From JANNYA01 sp043754435 (GTDB lineage Bacteria > Pseudomonadota > Gammaproteobacteria > Xanthomonadales > SZUA-5), in contig JAYUUS010000146.1 of the NCBI GenBank assembly GCA_043754435.1, forward strand, positions 1 to 64,000: a DNA stretch of 64,000 nt, read 5' to 3'. A program made the translations under genes and the position numbers. Shown here piece after piece: positions 7,983 to 16,629 of this stretch (position 1 is the stretch's first letter; each line of letters begins with the position of its first letter). The notes beneath the pieces are model-generated. The model saw only the letters and a list, made by a program, of their open reading frames with translations, was not told where the DNA came from and did no database searches.

Positions 7983-10199
7983 TTACTTACTCGTCTTTTT
8001 CGCGTTTTCACCGTAGTAGCCATAGTGCGGCTGATAACCGTCTGCGTAATACGAGTAGCGACCATAGCCATAGCCGTGTGAGCGCTCGCCGACTCTGTTG
8101 ATCACGACGCCTAACATCGGTGCATCAACGCGACGTAAGCGTTTCACGCCCGATTGCGCCGCTTGGTAAGGCGTTTGGTCTGAGCGGACAACGTAAATCA
8201 CCCCATCTACAAGTCGTGATAGTACGAGTGCATCACTCACCGCCAACGAAGGTGCGCAATCGATAACGATGTACTCAAATACCTTACCCAAATTATCTAG
8301 CGCGTCCGCAAACTTTTGTGATGAAAGCAGTTCAAGCGGGTTGGGTGGAATAATGCCAGCGGTCATAATGTAGGTATTGCTGGTTTCTAATTGATGCACA
8401 CATTCCGAGATTTTGGCCTCACCCGCAATATATTGAGACAGGCCGAACTGCGGTTTGCCATCACCAAACGCACGCGCAATGGTTGGGCGTCGTAGATCGG
8501 CGTCAATCAGCAATACCTTACTCATCTGGCTCATTGCTTGGGCCAAATTGAGTGACAAAGTGGTCTTGCCCTCTCCGGGCACGGAGGACGTGACCAAAAT
8601 ACGGCGATGCTGCTTATCGAGCGTGGACAATAGAATGCCAGTGCGCACCGTTCGCACAGCCTCACTAAAAGCTGTCTTAGGGTGATTCAAAAAATACAGC
8701 ATCGCGCTTTCATCTTTCGCCAGCTTAATCTGCGGCACCAATCCCAGCACCGGCAGCTGCAAGTGCTTTTCCACATCTTCAGCCGTCTTAATCGTGCTAT
8801 CCAAGTGTTCCAGCACAAATGCCAACATCACACTGAGCAACAGTCCCAATATTGCCGCAGCAATAATACTGCGCTTAGTATTGGGAGAAATAGGCGACCC
8901 CGAGGCAATGGCTTGTTCCACGACGCGTGCATTAGTAGTACGGAAATCGGTGAGCTGATCAGTTTCTTTCTGCTGATTCTGAAATTTTTGATAAATTAGC
9001 TTGTTGGCATCAAATTCACGCTGCAAACGGCTCAGCTCGATCGATTTCCGATTGCCACCTTGCACACTAAACTGCGCGCTACTCAATTGCGACTGCATTT
9101 GTTGCTCAATGTTGCGAGCATTCTCATATGCGCGAACTTCGGCGTCTGCGGCACCCGAAAGTGCCGCTTCGAAATTCTTTAAAGCCAACTCTTCCTCACT
9201 TTTGGCTGCGCGCATTTTTGGGTGCTCAGCACCATAGCGGCCCGATAAGTCTGCGACATTTTGCTGCGCTTTAGCATAAGCATCGCGTACTCGCGACACC
9301 CCTTCGCTGTTGATCAGCGCAAACACAGTTTTTAGCTGGTTTGATTTACGGGCGCTGACGATTTGTTGATACAGACTTTCGCGATTGAGCCGCTCAGCGC
9401 GCGCCTCGGCGACGCGCGGCATAAGCATTTGCACGTTTTGCGCACCCATCTTGTCTTCGCCATCTGCAGAGATGTTGTTCGCCACCAAATAAGCGAGCAC
9501 GCGCGCTTCTGCGACATCAACATTCTTCTTTAAATCCGTGCTTTTTAATTCAAGCCAAGAATTGGCTTTATTAATCATCTGCAGCCGCGCATCCAGCGTA
9601 TTTTCGATGTACGAATCACCCAGCTGATTGGCGAGTATCGCCGCAAGTTCGGGGTCAGCAACTTCAAAGCTGAGCTTTACCAACTGCGAGTTTCTGACGG
9701 GATCTACGCGTACCGCACCCTGCACAATCGACACAGCCAGATTTTCACGCGCGGCCTTGTCAGTGGGGGCGTTTTGCGATGTGTTTGCCCAGGGAACAAT
9801 ACTCGACAGCGAAAGCTTGCTTTTACGATTGAGGCTGGCGAGTACCCGATCAGCGCCGATTTTCTCAACTACCTTTTCCGCTAACGGCCGAGTTTTGAGA
9901 ATTTCGTATTGGGTTTGCAAATACTCGAAGTTTTGCTGGCCTTGACCATAGGTTTCTTGACTGGCCGTGAAGCGGACATTTTCGCGATCAATCAGAAGCG
10001 TGGACGTCGCCCTAAAAATAGGCACTTCCAAAGCCGCGCTTAACGCGCCTAAGACGCCAAAAAGCAGCGTGATGGCTAAAATGCTATATCGATGTCGTCC
10101 GACTGTTCGCAGATATTCATGCAGTGAATCCTTCTGAGCATTTTGGGTGCTCTCCAGCAATTCGCGGGCTATTTTTGGTGGCGCAATGGGAACCGTCAT
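7983..10199 (-). CDS. Polysaccharide co-polymerase / tyrosine autokinase (Wzc/VpsO-like)
   Basis: Bacterial tyrosine kinase controlling chain length and export of exopolysaccharide. The N-terminal half has a first membrane helix (SILAITLLFGVLGALSAAL) and a long coiled-coil periplasmic region, the second helix IIAAAILGLLLSVMLAFVL lies near residue 450, and the cytoplasmic P-loop kinase domain shows Walker A SSVPGEGKTTLSLNLAQAM, Walker A' VLLIDADLRRP and Walker B YIVIDCAPS. The last ~30 residues are a tyrosine cluster (GYGYGRYSYYADGY), the usual autophosphorylation tail. Length 738 aa is normal. It begins 3 nt after the export-protein gene, in the vpsN-vpsO order. Dephosphorylation would need a low-molecular-weight phosphatase, which is not in the window. 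Confidence 0.93.
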   Translation of the reverse strand: MTVPIAPPKIARELLESTQNAQKDSLHEYLRTVGRHRYSILAITLLFGVLGALSAALEVPIFRATSTLLIDRENVRFTASQETYGQGQQNFEYLQTQYEILKTRPLAEKVVEKIGADRVLASLNRKSKLSLSSIVPWANTSQNAPTDKAARENLAVSIVQGAVRVDPVRNSQLVKLSFEVADPELAAILANQLGDSYIENTLDARLQMINKANSWLELKSTDLKKNVDVAEARVLAYLVANNISADGEDKMGAQNVQMLMPRVAEARAERLNRESLYQQIVSARKSNQLKTVFALINSEGVSRVRDAYAKAQQNVADLSGRYGAEHPKMRAAKSEEELALKNFEAALSGAADAEVRAYENARNIEQQMQSQLSSAQFSVQGGNRKSIELSRLQREFDANKLIYQKFQNQQKETDQLTDFRTTNARVVEQAIASGSPISPNTKRSIIAAAILGLLLSVMLAFVLEHLDSTIKTAEDVEKHLQLPVLGLVPQIKLAKDESAMLYFLNHPKTAFSEAVRTVRTGILLSTLDKQHRRILVTSSVPGEGKTTLSLNLAQAMSQMSKVLLIDADLRRPTIARAFGDGKPQFGLSQYIAGEAKISECVHQLETSNTYIMTAGIIPPNPLELLSSQKFADALDNLGKVFEYIVIDCAPSLAVSDALVLSRLVDGVIYVVRSDQTPYQAAQSGVKRLRRVDAPMLGVVINRVGERSHGYGYGRYSYYADGYQPHYGYYGENAKKTSK

Positions 10200-10202
10200 A
10201 TT

Positions 10203-10940
10203 CTAGAAAAAACTCTCTTCGACACTGATGATGTCACCTGGACGCACTTCTGCGTCGAGCTTGACCTTACGCGGGCTGGAACTACTGCCGGCAACTTCGC
10301 TTATTACATAAATTCGGGTCGTTGACGCGCGTTCGGTAAAACCGCCAGCAATTGAAATGAGTTTGCGTACCGTCATGCCCGGTACAAAAGGATAACCATT
10401 AGGAGTTTTGATTTGGCCGTTGATATAGACCGATCTATACGTTCGGATCGTCACGTTGACGCGTGGATTTACCAAAAAGCCGGATTTCAGTTTTTGCCTG
10501 AGCAATTTCTCAACCTGTTTAGTTTTGAGGCTCATGACGGTCACTTCACCAATCAAGGGAAATGCTATTTTGCCAGATTCACCGACGGTATAGTCTTTAG
10601 AAAGTTCAGACTCACCGAAGACTACAACGGAGATGAGATCACCAGGCGCCAGCGCATAGTCAAAAATGACATTCTTTTGAAGGGATACAGTCATCGTGTC
10701 AGGTGCGGCCGTGGTATTTGATGATGCAGGTGCACTTGCGGTAGGCGCAGTTGCAGCAGGCGCAGTTTCCGCGCGAGCATTTGTCAAGGCCAAAATCATG
10801 ACTACCAACAGCACAGAAAGCCATCCAAAGCTTTTAGCAGCTTGAGTACGAGCTTTGTTAAAACCCCGATGGGACGGAGTCACAACTATGGCTATTGAGG
10901 GAGTTCGTAACTGCGCATACATAGCAATAATGTTTACCAA
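10203..10940 (-). CDS. Polysaccharide export protein (Wza/VpsN-like)
   Basis: Periplasmic or outer-membrane protein forming the export channel for exopolysaccharide. After an N-terminal hydrophobic signal segment (WLSVLLVVMILALTNARA, about residues 40-57) and an Ala/Thr/Pro-rich linker comes the Poly_export domain (YALAPGDLISVVVFGESELS, about residue 95) and a SLBB-type domain (VYINGQIKTPNGYPFVPGM). No lipobox cysteine follows the signal, so unlike Wza it is not an obvious lipoprotein. The long N-terminus suggests a later start such as MYAQLR (7th codon). It lies between the barrel gene and the kinase gene, as vpsN does. Confidence 0.88.
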   Translation of the reverse strand: MVNIIAMYAQLRTPSIAIVVTPSHRGFNKARTQAAKSFGWLSVLLVVMILALTNARAETAPAATAPTASAPASSNTTAAPDTMTVSLQKNVIFDYALAPGDLISVVVFGESELSKDYTVGESGKIAFPLIGEVTVMSLKTKQVEKLLRQKLKSGFLVNPRVNVTIRTYRSVYINGQIKTPNGYPFVPGMTVRKLISIAGGFTERASTTRIYVISEVAGSSSSPRKVKLDAEVRPGDIISVEESFF

Positions 10941-11124
10941 GAAAATGAGCGGGTTATAGGTGATTTCATCGGACTCTAAGGGTTGTTGACTGCAGAATCT
11001 TTAGGATGCACATCAGTAGCGCCAAACTAGATTGGAAGCACTGAACTGGCGCTGAGCATTGCCAAAGCATAGAACTTCTTTACGCTGAAAATTCTTAACT
11101 TTTGCCCAAGTTGCTTGATAAAGC

Positions 11125-11154
11125 AAAAAAGGGTGTCGCAGTGCGACACCCTTT
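11125..11154 (-). terminator. Rho-independent terminator after the vpsM-like gene
   Basis: AAAGGGTGTCGCA (11128-11140) and its exact reverse complement (11142-11154) make a 13-bp stem. On the minus strand it is followed by TTTTTT (the A-run at 11125-11130), so it ends transcription coming leftwards from the outer-membrane barrel gene. It implies a separate promoter for the export-kinase genes. Confidence 0.85.
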
Positions 11155-11192
11155 GTATTTAAACCTGTTCAAAGTATTTAAACCTGTTCAAA
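11155..11192. repeat. 19-nt perfect tandem duplication
   Basis: A 19-nt unit beginning GTATTTAAACC and ending GTTCAAA is repeated exactly twice, head to tail, directly beside the terminator hairpin. Confidence 0.9.
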
Positions 11193-11286
11193 CCATTGCT
11201 AGCTTCGCAAACCTGGGCTGGGCACTATTTAAATCGTGAGCGCTAGCTAAATCCTAGTATTTAAATAATTCTGAATCCTATTTAAA
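11156..11286. repeat. Cluster of five TATTTAAA boxes
   Basis: TATTTAAA occurs at 11156, 11175, 11226, 11258 and 11279, five copies in 131 nt between the terminator and the 3' end of the barrel gene. The spacings are 19, 51, 32 and 21 nt. They may be decayed copies of the 19-nt unit or A/T-rich protein-binding boxes; nothing in the sequence decides. Confidence 0.6.
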
Positions 11287-11297
11287 CCCAAAGCGTC

Positions 11298-12563
11298 CTA
11301 AAGCGAAGCTTCAAAAGTAACGCTGAACTCATCACGCTTAAAATCATAGAGTTCATTAAGTGCAGGTGTCGAATTAGCAACGCTAGCGTTGCGGCGATAG
11401 GACTTATAGCCCGCCCCCAAACTTAGCCATTCACGCAATTTATAGTCTGCTGACAAGCCCCAAAAGTTGAGGTTGTCATTGCGCGACGTCCTATCGTTAG
11501 TCAAGTACTCGGCTGTAGAGTGGCCCAGGTCGACGCCTGTGTGGACGCGATCTGACCAACCATGTGTCCATGAAAGCGTTATATCACGCGCGATTAAGTA
11601 GTCGGTTCCGACTGCGGGCCCGGCAAGACCGCCGAAGAAGTCAACCGATTCTTGCGTTCCGCGCGTAGCGCTAAGATCAATAACGGAGTAAGACCGAGGC
11701 TTAAACTGTAAGCCAACATCCCACGCAACCCCAGAATACCCTTGGAGTCTAGCGTCATCAAAGTTCCGCTGAGTACGCCCGAAGCCAAGGTGGCCCGAGG
11801 TTTTCGCAGTCGCATCAAATTCCAAACCTAACAGATACGTGCGAACAGTACTATCGAGAGAATAGTTTGCTAGCTGCGCACGCGTGCGGGTCTTGTCGTA
11901 GCTGATCTGCGAATTGTTCGCGGACAAATAAACCTGTGTTTTGGGTGCAACACGCCAGCCAAACTTTCCATCAACATAGCGTAGGTCACGATCACTACGA
12001 GCTGAGTAGGATTTATTATTAATATAGTTAATGTTCGATATGCCCGCACCCAGCCCCAAACTACCTTTTGCTCCAGGCGCGCCATAATTAAAATCAAAAT
12101 CTAGACCTTTACGCTCCCAACGATCCACATCATTGGCAAGGATATTAGGCAGCCCCTGAAGTGCATTGGTGCCCCGCCTATCATGACCACGATCTAATGA
12201 AGCACCTAAATCAAATTTGGTACGCACGCTAGGCGATAAGGTAACGCCAGCATTAAGGTGGTGATCGGTGTAGTTATCAATGTCGGAATCTTGGTAACGT
12301 GCTGATTCAAGTTCGTAGCTCAGTGAAAAACTACGCGCCTCGTTGCCTGCGTCGAAGCGAATTCCAGGCGAAATAAGCGTAAAAAAACTGCTTACTTCAT
12401 TTACATTGGACTGCCCGACGTTTGAATCATGTCCAAAAGTCAGTCCCAAGGTCGGCTTGACGCGAAATGGACCAGCCTGAAGGCCCGTCCCATCTTGCGC
12501 ATGCGCGAGGCCTGCGCCAACAAGTGTGAGTGAAACTGCCAGTGCTAATGCTGTTTTTGCCAT
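11298..12563 (-). CDS. Outer-membrane beta-barrel protein of exopolysaccharide locus (VpsM-like)
   Basis: A secreted 421-aa protein. The signal peptide (MAKTALALAVSLTLVGAGLAHAQ) is followed by alternating hydrophobic/polar strands with many Tyr and Asn, for example VKPTLGLTFGHDSNV, and ends in a strand with a terminal hydrophobic residue (FSVTFEASL), the outer-membrane barrel signature. It resembles the putative beta-barrel porin group to which VpsM and EpsL-like proteins belong, and its place before the export and kinase genes is that of vpsM. I chose the ATG at 12563, with GGGA 6-7 nt upstream, over one four codons earlier. A strong terminator follows. Confidence 0.75.
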   Translation of the reverse strand: MAKTALALAVSLTLVGAGLAHAQDGTGLQAGPFRVKPTLGLTFGHDSNVGQSNVNEVSSFFTLISPGIRFDAGNEARSFSLSYELESARYQDSDIDNYTDHHLNAGVTLSPSVRTKFDLGASLDRGHDRRGTNALQGLPNILANDVDRWERKGLDFDFNYGAPGAKGSLGLGAGISNINYINNKSYSARSDRDLRYVDGKFGWRVAPKTQVYLSANNSQISYDKTRTRAQLANYSLDSTVRTYLLGLEFDATAKTSGHLGFGRTQRNFDDARLQGYSGVAWDVGLQFKPRSYSVIDLSATRGTQESVDFFGGLAGPAVGTDYLIARDITLSWTHGWSDRVHTGVDLGHSTAEYLTNDRTSRNDNLNFWGLSADYKLREWLSLGAGYKSYRRNASVANSTPALNELYDFKRDEFSVTFEASL

Positions 12564-12674
12564 GATGATTCCCATACTCCGACTTGGGGCGCGCTTGAAA
12601 ATTTGCTATGCCCATTCCAAATTTGATTGGTGCATGCGTGTGACGTTACTGTAACTTAACACAGGAGATGAACT

Positions 12675-13778
12675 CTAGTCCCTAGAGCCCTCTAATTGAT
12701 GCAAAAGTTTCGATGCTTCAGTTGGCATTGTTGTGCGTGCGCGCTCGATCAAACTGCGCGCCTCCTGCTTAGTTGAATCTGAACGCCATAGCAAACGCCC
12801 CAGATTGAGATTCGCTTGAATCACGCCTTTCTCGCTTGCGAGCCGATACCAAATTATTGCCTGAGTGATGTTGGGCCTGCCAATCCAACCCCGCTCATAG
12901 ACTTCTCCAAGATTGTTGGCACTGGCAGCGTCCCCAGCCGCGAAAGCCATTTCATACAGCGCTGCTGCTTTGACGGCTAAAGCAGGCGTTGGGGTTTCAC
13001 TCGTCAAAAGATATGCGGCTAAGCCTGCGGCTGATTTTCGCCCGGCATCGGCCGCTCGACAAAGCATCTCTACAGCACACTCGCGGCCTTTATCACCTTG
13101 TTCAGCACATAATCGACCATAGGCCTCTAGTGCTGCAGGATGGCTGTCCAGGGCCGCATTTTTCATAAACTCTAACGCCAATTTTGGGTTAGTTTTTGCA
13201 GCGCACAACGCCCGCCGATACAGAGCGCTTGAGGACTCAGCGCTTGAAGACTCTGGGCTAGAAGACTCTGGGCTAGAAGCTGCTGGGCTAGACTTTGCCG
13301 CACTTGTTGATGTTGAGCGTGCTGCCAAGGCAGCACTTGCGGGCCCTAGCTCGTCACATGCGGCGTCTTGCCAGGGGGTTGGTTTCTCATGTTCACTAAG
13401 CTCCAGTGCAAGCCATCGCGCGCGCACATCGCCTGATTTCACTGCTTGACTCATTCGCCACTGGGTGTCACCTAAGTCTTGGGTGGCTAGCCGCCAATAC
13501 GCCCTCGCTTTAGGCAGCTCATTGACCGCCTCACTTTTTAATGCACTTTCAATCGCAATATAGGCCAATTCAAGGCGCTGCTGACGGGCGGCCTCGGCCG
13601 TGCTACCTGTGCCCTTGGCAGGGGCTTTGAGTAAGGCGGCAGCGGCAACAATTTCATCTACGGACTTATCGGCGGCGGTAAAATCAGGCTGACCCAATAC
13701 GCAAATGAGCTCCGCTTGGGCCTGAGTTACGATGGCCAAGACGAATATGAAGTTGAGAAAAAAGTATTTTTTAATCAT
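12675..13778 (-). CDS. Secreted SEL1/TPR-repeat protein
   Basis: A 367-aa exported protein: signal peptide (YFFLNFIFVLAIVTQAQA), a helical N-terminal part, a low-complexity Ser/Pro/Glu linker (around residues 163-186), and C-terminal Sel1-type repeats (HPAALEAYGRLCAEQGDKG, SANNLGEVYERGWIGRPN, IQANLNLGRLLWRSD). Sel1 repeats usually mediate protein-protein contacts in the periplasm. Its start overlaps the end of the ligase-like gene by 8 nt, so it is co-translated within the polysaccharide operon; a role in assembling the export machinery is inference from position only. Confidence 0.75.
   Translation of the reverse strand: MIKKYFFLNFIFVLAIVTQAQAELICVLGQPDFTAADKSVDEIVAAAALLKAPAKGTGSTAEAARQQRLELAYIAIESALKSEAVNELPKARAYWRLATQDLGDTQWRMSQAVKSGDVRARWLALELSEHEKPTPWQDAACDELGPASAALAARSTSTSAAKSSPAASSPESSSPESSSAESSSALYRRALCAAKTNPKLALEFMKNAALDSHPAALEAYGRLCAEQGDKGRECAVEMLCRAADAGRKSAAGLAAYLLTSETPTPALAVKAAALYEMAFAAGDAASANNLGEVYERGWIGRPNITQAIIWYRLASEKGVIQANLNLGRLLWRSDSTKQEARSLIERARTTMPTEASKLLHQLEGSRD
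13225..13293. repeat. 15-nt imperfect tandem repeats inside the Sel1 gene
   Basis: Units GCGCTTGAGGACTCA (13225), GCGCTTGAAGACTCT (13240), GGGCTAGAAGACTCT (13255) and GGGCTAGAAGCTGCT (13270), followed by a partial copy, encode the SSPES/SSAES linker on the minus strand. Copy number could vary by slippage in steps of five residues without shifting the frame. Confidence 0.85.
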
Positions 13779-15432
13779 TGGTTGACACTAGAGGAATCAC
13801 GGCGGATAGAGCTCTTGAGGTTGCGCCCGATATTGCAGAGTCTGGAATTGCGGAGACTGGAATTACTGAGTCTTTCGTTGCTGAATCCGGCGTTTCTAAG
13901 CTAGGGCGAGGCTTTGCTAGATCACGTAGGCCATAACGGCTAATCCAGCAAATTGCAATCAGAATACTAAAAATGGCCGCATTGCCGGGTATTTGAAAGT
14001 TAAAATCGGCGACAGCATGTAACAATAATGCGCTCATTCCAAATATACCCGTGAAAGCCGCGCCTACCGCCAGCTTATCGGAACGTTTGCGCAAAGCAGT
14101 AAATGCGCAGATGAACGCAAGCGCCAGTATTGCCAAAATGATGGCCGCACCCACCAATCCGTATTCGGCCAGAGTTTGTGCATAATCGTTATGGGCGTGG
14201 TCATAAAATTTATTGGATAACTCTGCGCTGCGCATAGGTGGGAAAATCGTCCGAAAACTTCCAGCACCATGCCCCAGCAATGGTGCTTGGGCAAATAATT
14301 TGAGTGCAGCGCGCGCTAGACCTGGCCGCTCTCTATCAAGCTCAAACGCCGGTTGCGCAAGAGCCGCTGGGTTTTCCGTATCGGAGTCCAAAAATTTTGG
14401 TGCCACTGGCTGTGCCGTATCTGCAAGCTCGATCCTTGTTACGGCCAGCCGGGCAGCAATTTGATCTGCACCAAACCAGCTGCCCACTACCACTAAGTCA
14501 ATTAAAACCAGAGAAATCAACAGCGCACCAAGCGCAGGTGGGCGTGTCGCCATAAAAAAATAAGCCAGTGTGCCAGTGCCTAATAGCGCAACAAAAAACG
14601 CGACATTGCCCATGCGCGAACCTGTTAATACCAGCGCAATGACCAAAAGCACCATGCAAATGCGAACCTGTGTTTTGCGCGCTAACAATAATGATACCCA
14701 ATCACGCGCAACTTGACGCCAGGACTGATCGCCTGCGCCATGAAAGCGCAGGCCAGCGACTAAAAGCCCAGCACCAATGGCTAGATGTAACTCCAAATAG
14801 CCGGCAAAGCTGTTCTCATTAACGAATGCACTGCCACCGCCAATGCCAAACACAAAAAATTCAGAGACAAAACGTAAGCCCCAAAGCTTCACAATGCTGG
14901 CAAATACCGCGTGCATTACCGCCGCCACAAACAAAACCATAAACACACGTTTTAGACGCCGATGCGTCTGAGCCAGAAGCAGAGTTTGCAAAAGAAGCTG
15001 TAAGTACAAGCTAGTTTTTAGCAACGCACGAATACTGGCGGCGCGATCATCACTAAAATTACTGCCATTCCAGGCCCAACAATGGGCAAAATTTAGCACC
15101 AACCATAGTGCTAACAGAATAAGCAACCAAGGCCTACGCCGGTGAATACCGACTGTTGCTAGTCGTTCGGTCATGGGGACGGTCCAAATAAGCAGCACGC
15201 TTACCGAGCACGTCAACGCTAGAAAACAGCCCCAAACCCAGTCGCGATTGCCGCCATAAAAAAAAGGCATCGCACTCAGCGTGATGAGTAGGGCAATAAA
15301 CGCGATCTGTTCGCGACGTTGCCCCGTAAAAAAATCTAACGCAGGCGGCTGTTCAGAACGATGCGTGCTGCCAGACCGTCGGCTTCGCCTACCTTTAAAC
15401 GCATTATCACTTGTGTCTTCCCATGCACTCAT
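13771..15432 (-). CDS. O-antigen ligase/polymerase family protein (Wzy_C)
   Basis: A 553-aa inner-membrane protein with about ten hydrophobic segments starting at IAFIALLITLSAMPFFYGG. Family signs are FVNENSFAGYLELHLAIGAG and, in the large periplasmic loop, GHGAGSFRTIFPP followed by YDHAHNDYAQTLAEYGLVGA, the conserved Wzy_C/WaaL region. Such proteins polymerise or ligate lipid-linked saccharides. The C-terminal tail is a low-complexity S/P/A/I stretch. It overlaps the WecA-like gene by 4 nt (ATGA) and the Sel1 gene by 8 nt. Whether it is the polymerase or a ligase cannot be told, since a second polymerase-like gene lies at 19682-21001. Confidence 0.85.
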   Translation of the reverse strand: MSAWEDTSDNAFKGRRSRRSGSTHRSEQPPALDFFTGQRREQIAFIALLITLSAMPFFYGGNRDWVWGCFLALTCSVSVLLIWTVPMTERLATVGIHRRRPWLLILLALWLVLNFAHCWAWNGSNFSDDRAASIRALLKTSLYLQLLLQTLLLAQTHRRLKRVFMVLFVAAVMHAVFASIVKLWGLRFVSEFFVFGIGGGSAFVNENSFAGYLELHLAIGAGLLVAGLRFHGAGDQSWRQVARDWVSLLLARKTQVRICMVLLVIALVLTGSRMGNVAFFVALLGTGTLAYFFMATRPPALGALLISLVLIDLVVVGSWFGADQIAARLAVTRIELADTAQPVAPKFLDSDTENPAALAQPAFELDRERPGLARAALKLFAQAPLLGHGAGSFRTIFPPMRSAELSNKFYDHAHNDYAQTLAEYGLVGAAIILAILALAFICAFTALRKRSDKLAVGAAFTGIFGMSALLLHAVADFNFQIPGNAAIFSILIAICWISRYGLRDLAKPRPSLETPDSATKDSVIPVSAIPDSAISGATSRALSAVIPLVSTND

Positions 15433-16499
15433 GCTTGGTCAAGACCATTTACCGTCAATGTCGAAAGTCGGCGGCCCAACCAATGTGCGCGCTTGATGGC
15501 GTGCATGATCCATAAGTGGTAAGAAATTGCCGCCACTAAAAATACCATCAGTTGGATTGAAGCGGGTAAATGAATCGCATGAAACAGCACGCCTATGGAC
15601 TGGAGTACTATGACGGTAAACAAAATCAAACTCAATGATTGCGGCACTGAAAAACCGACCCGCTGCAACAAATGATGTAGATGCTGCTGATCAGGCTTAA
15701 ATGGCGAACTACCGTTTTGTACACGTCGAAGCATTAGTGAAACCGTATCAACAAGCGGAACCGCGAGCCAAAACAAGGCGCTTACGGGCATGAAAGTATG
15801 TAGGGGCGCTTGGGAAGCATTGACCGTTAGCCAAGCGACCAAAAGCCCAGAAGACATGCTACCGGCATCGCCGAAAAAAACCTTCGCTTTGTTAAGCCAA
15901 GGCGTACGAACGTTAAGGCATAAAAAAGGAATGAGTGCCGCGACCGCAAGCCCGCACACCAGCGCCATATTGGCTTGCCAAAGGTGATGAAAAAATGTCA
16001 GCAATAGGCACAGTATGAGCAACAAAATTAGGCCCAACAAACCGTCCATGCCATCAATCATATTGGTCGCATTGATGACCCCGACACAGGCAAATACAGT
16101 GAGCGGCCAACTGAGGCTGGCGGCGTATACAGGGTGCCCTGGCCAAAATAACTCACCAAAATTTGCCAGCGGCGCGCTATGCCAAAAAGCCACAATGACG
16201 GCTAGCGCCTGCACTAACAAGCGCAGCACTGAAGGCAAAGGAATACGATCATCAACCGCGCCTAAAACGCAAATAATGGTTAGGCCTACCATCAACCACG
16301 GCAGTTGAGTTAATAGTCCCGATGCGGCCATGCCAGCAAAAAATGCCAACATCCACGCCAAACCACCCACAGCCGGAACCGGCTCGCGATGAAGTTTGCG
16401 CACATCAGGTTGATCTAACCAATTAAAGCGTATGGCGAGGGCGCGCAACGCCAGCAGCGCAATGGCCGCAAAAATAGCGGTAAAAAGCGCGTATTTCAC
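15429..16499 (-). CDS. Undecaprenyl-phosphate sugar-1-phosphate transferase (WecA/MraY family)
   Basis: Initiates glycan assembly by transferring a HexNAc-1-phosphate (GlcNAc in WecA) to undecaprenyl phosphate at the inner membrane. The 356-aa polytopic protein carries the family motifs KLHREPVPAVGGLA, GAVDDR, the DDxxD-like catalytic NATNMIDGMDGL, FFGDAGSMSSGLL and the HLHHLL box. Length is normal. It is translationally coupled (ATGA) to the downstream ligase-like gene. The sugar specificity is not readable. Confidence 0.92.
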   Translation of the reverse strand: MKYALFTAIFAAIALLALRALAIRFNWLDQPDVRKLHREPVPAVGGLAWMLAFFAGMAASGLLTQLPWLMVGLTIICVLGAVDDRIPLPSVLRLLVQALAVIVAFWHSAPLANFGELFWPGHPVYAASLSWPLTVFACVGVINATNMIDGMDGLLGLILLLILCLLLTFFHHLWQANMALVCGLAVAALIPFLCLNVRTPWLNKAKVFFGDAGSMSSGLLVAWLTVNASQAPLHTFMPVSALFWLAVPLVDTVSLMLRRVQNGSSPFKPDQQHLHHLLQRVGFSVPQSLSLILFTVIVLQSIGVLFHAIHLPASIQLMVFLVAAISYHLWIMHAIKRAHWLGRRLSTLTVNGLDQA

Positions 16500-16629
16500 G
16501 GCGACTCAGTTCGCGCAGGCGAATGGGTGATAAACAAACTTAAACGATCGCTTTTGCTCACTTACAGATTCCTGGGCATGAAGAATGTAGAAAGCAGTTT
16601 GGCTCAACTTTCCTGAACCAAGCTAGGCA

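Larger units (their letters stand above)
10941..11297. other. Gene-free stretch with terminator and A/T-rich repeats
   Basis: These 357 nt separate the export-protein operon from the barrel gene. They contain a strong minus-strand terminator, a 19-nt tandem duplication and five TATTTAAA boxes (listed separately). The 10941-11120 part should hold the promoter of the export-kinase genes, but I could not fix -35/-10 boxes with confidence. No coding sequence is supported. Confidence 0.7.
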
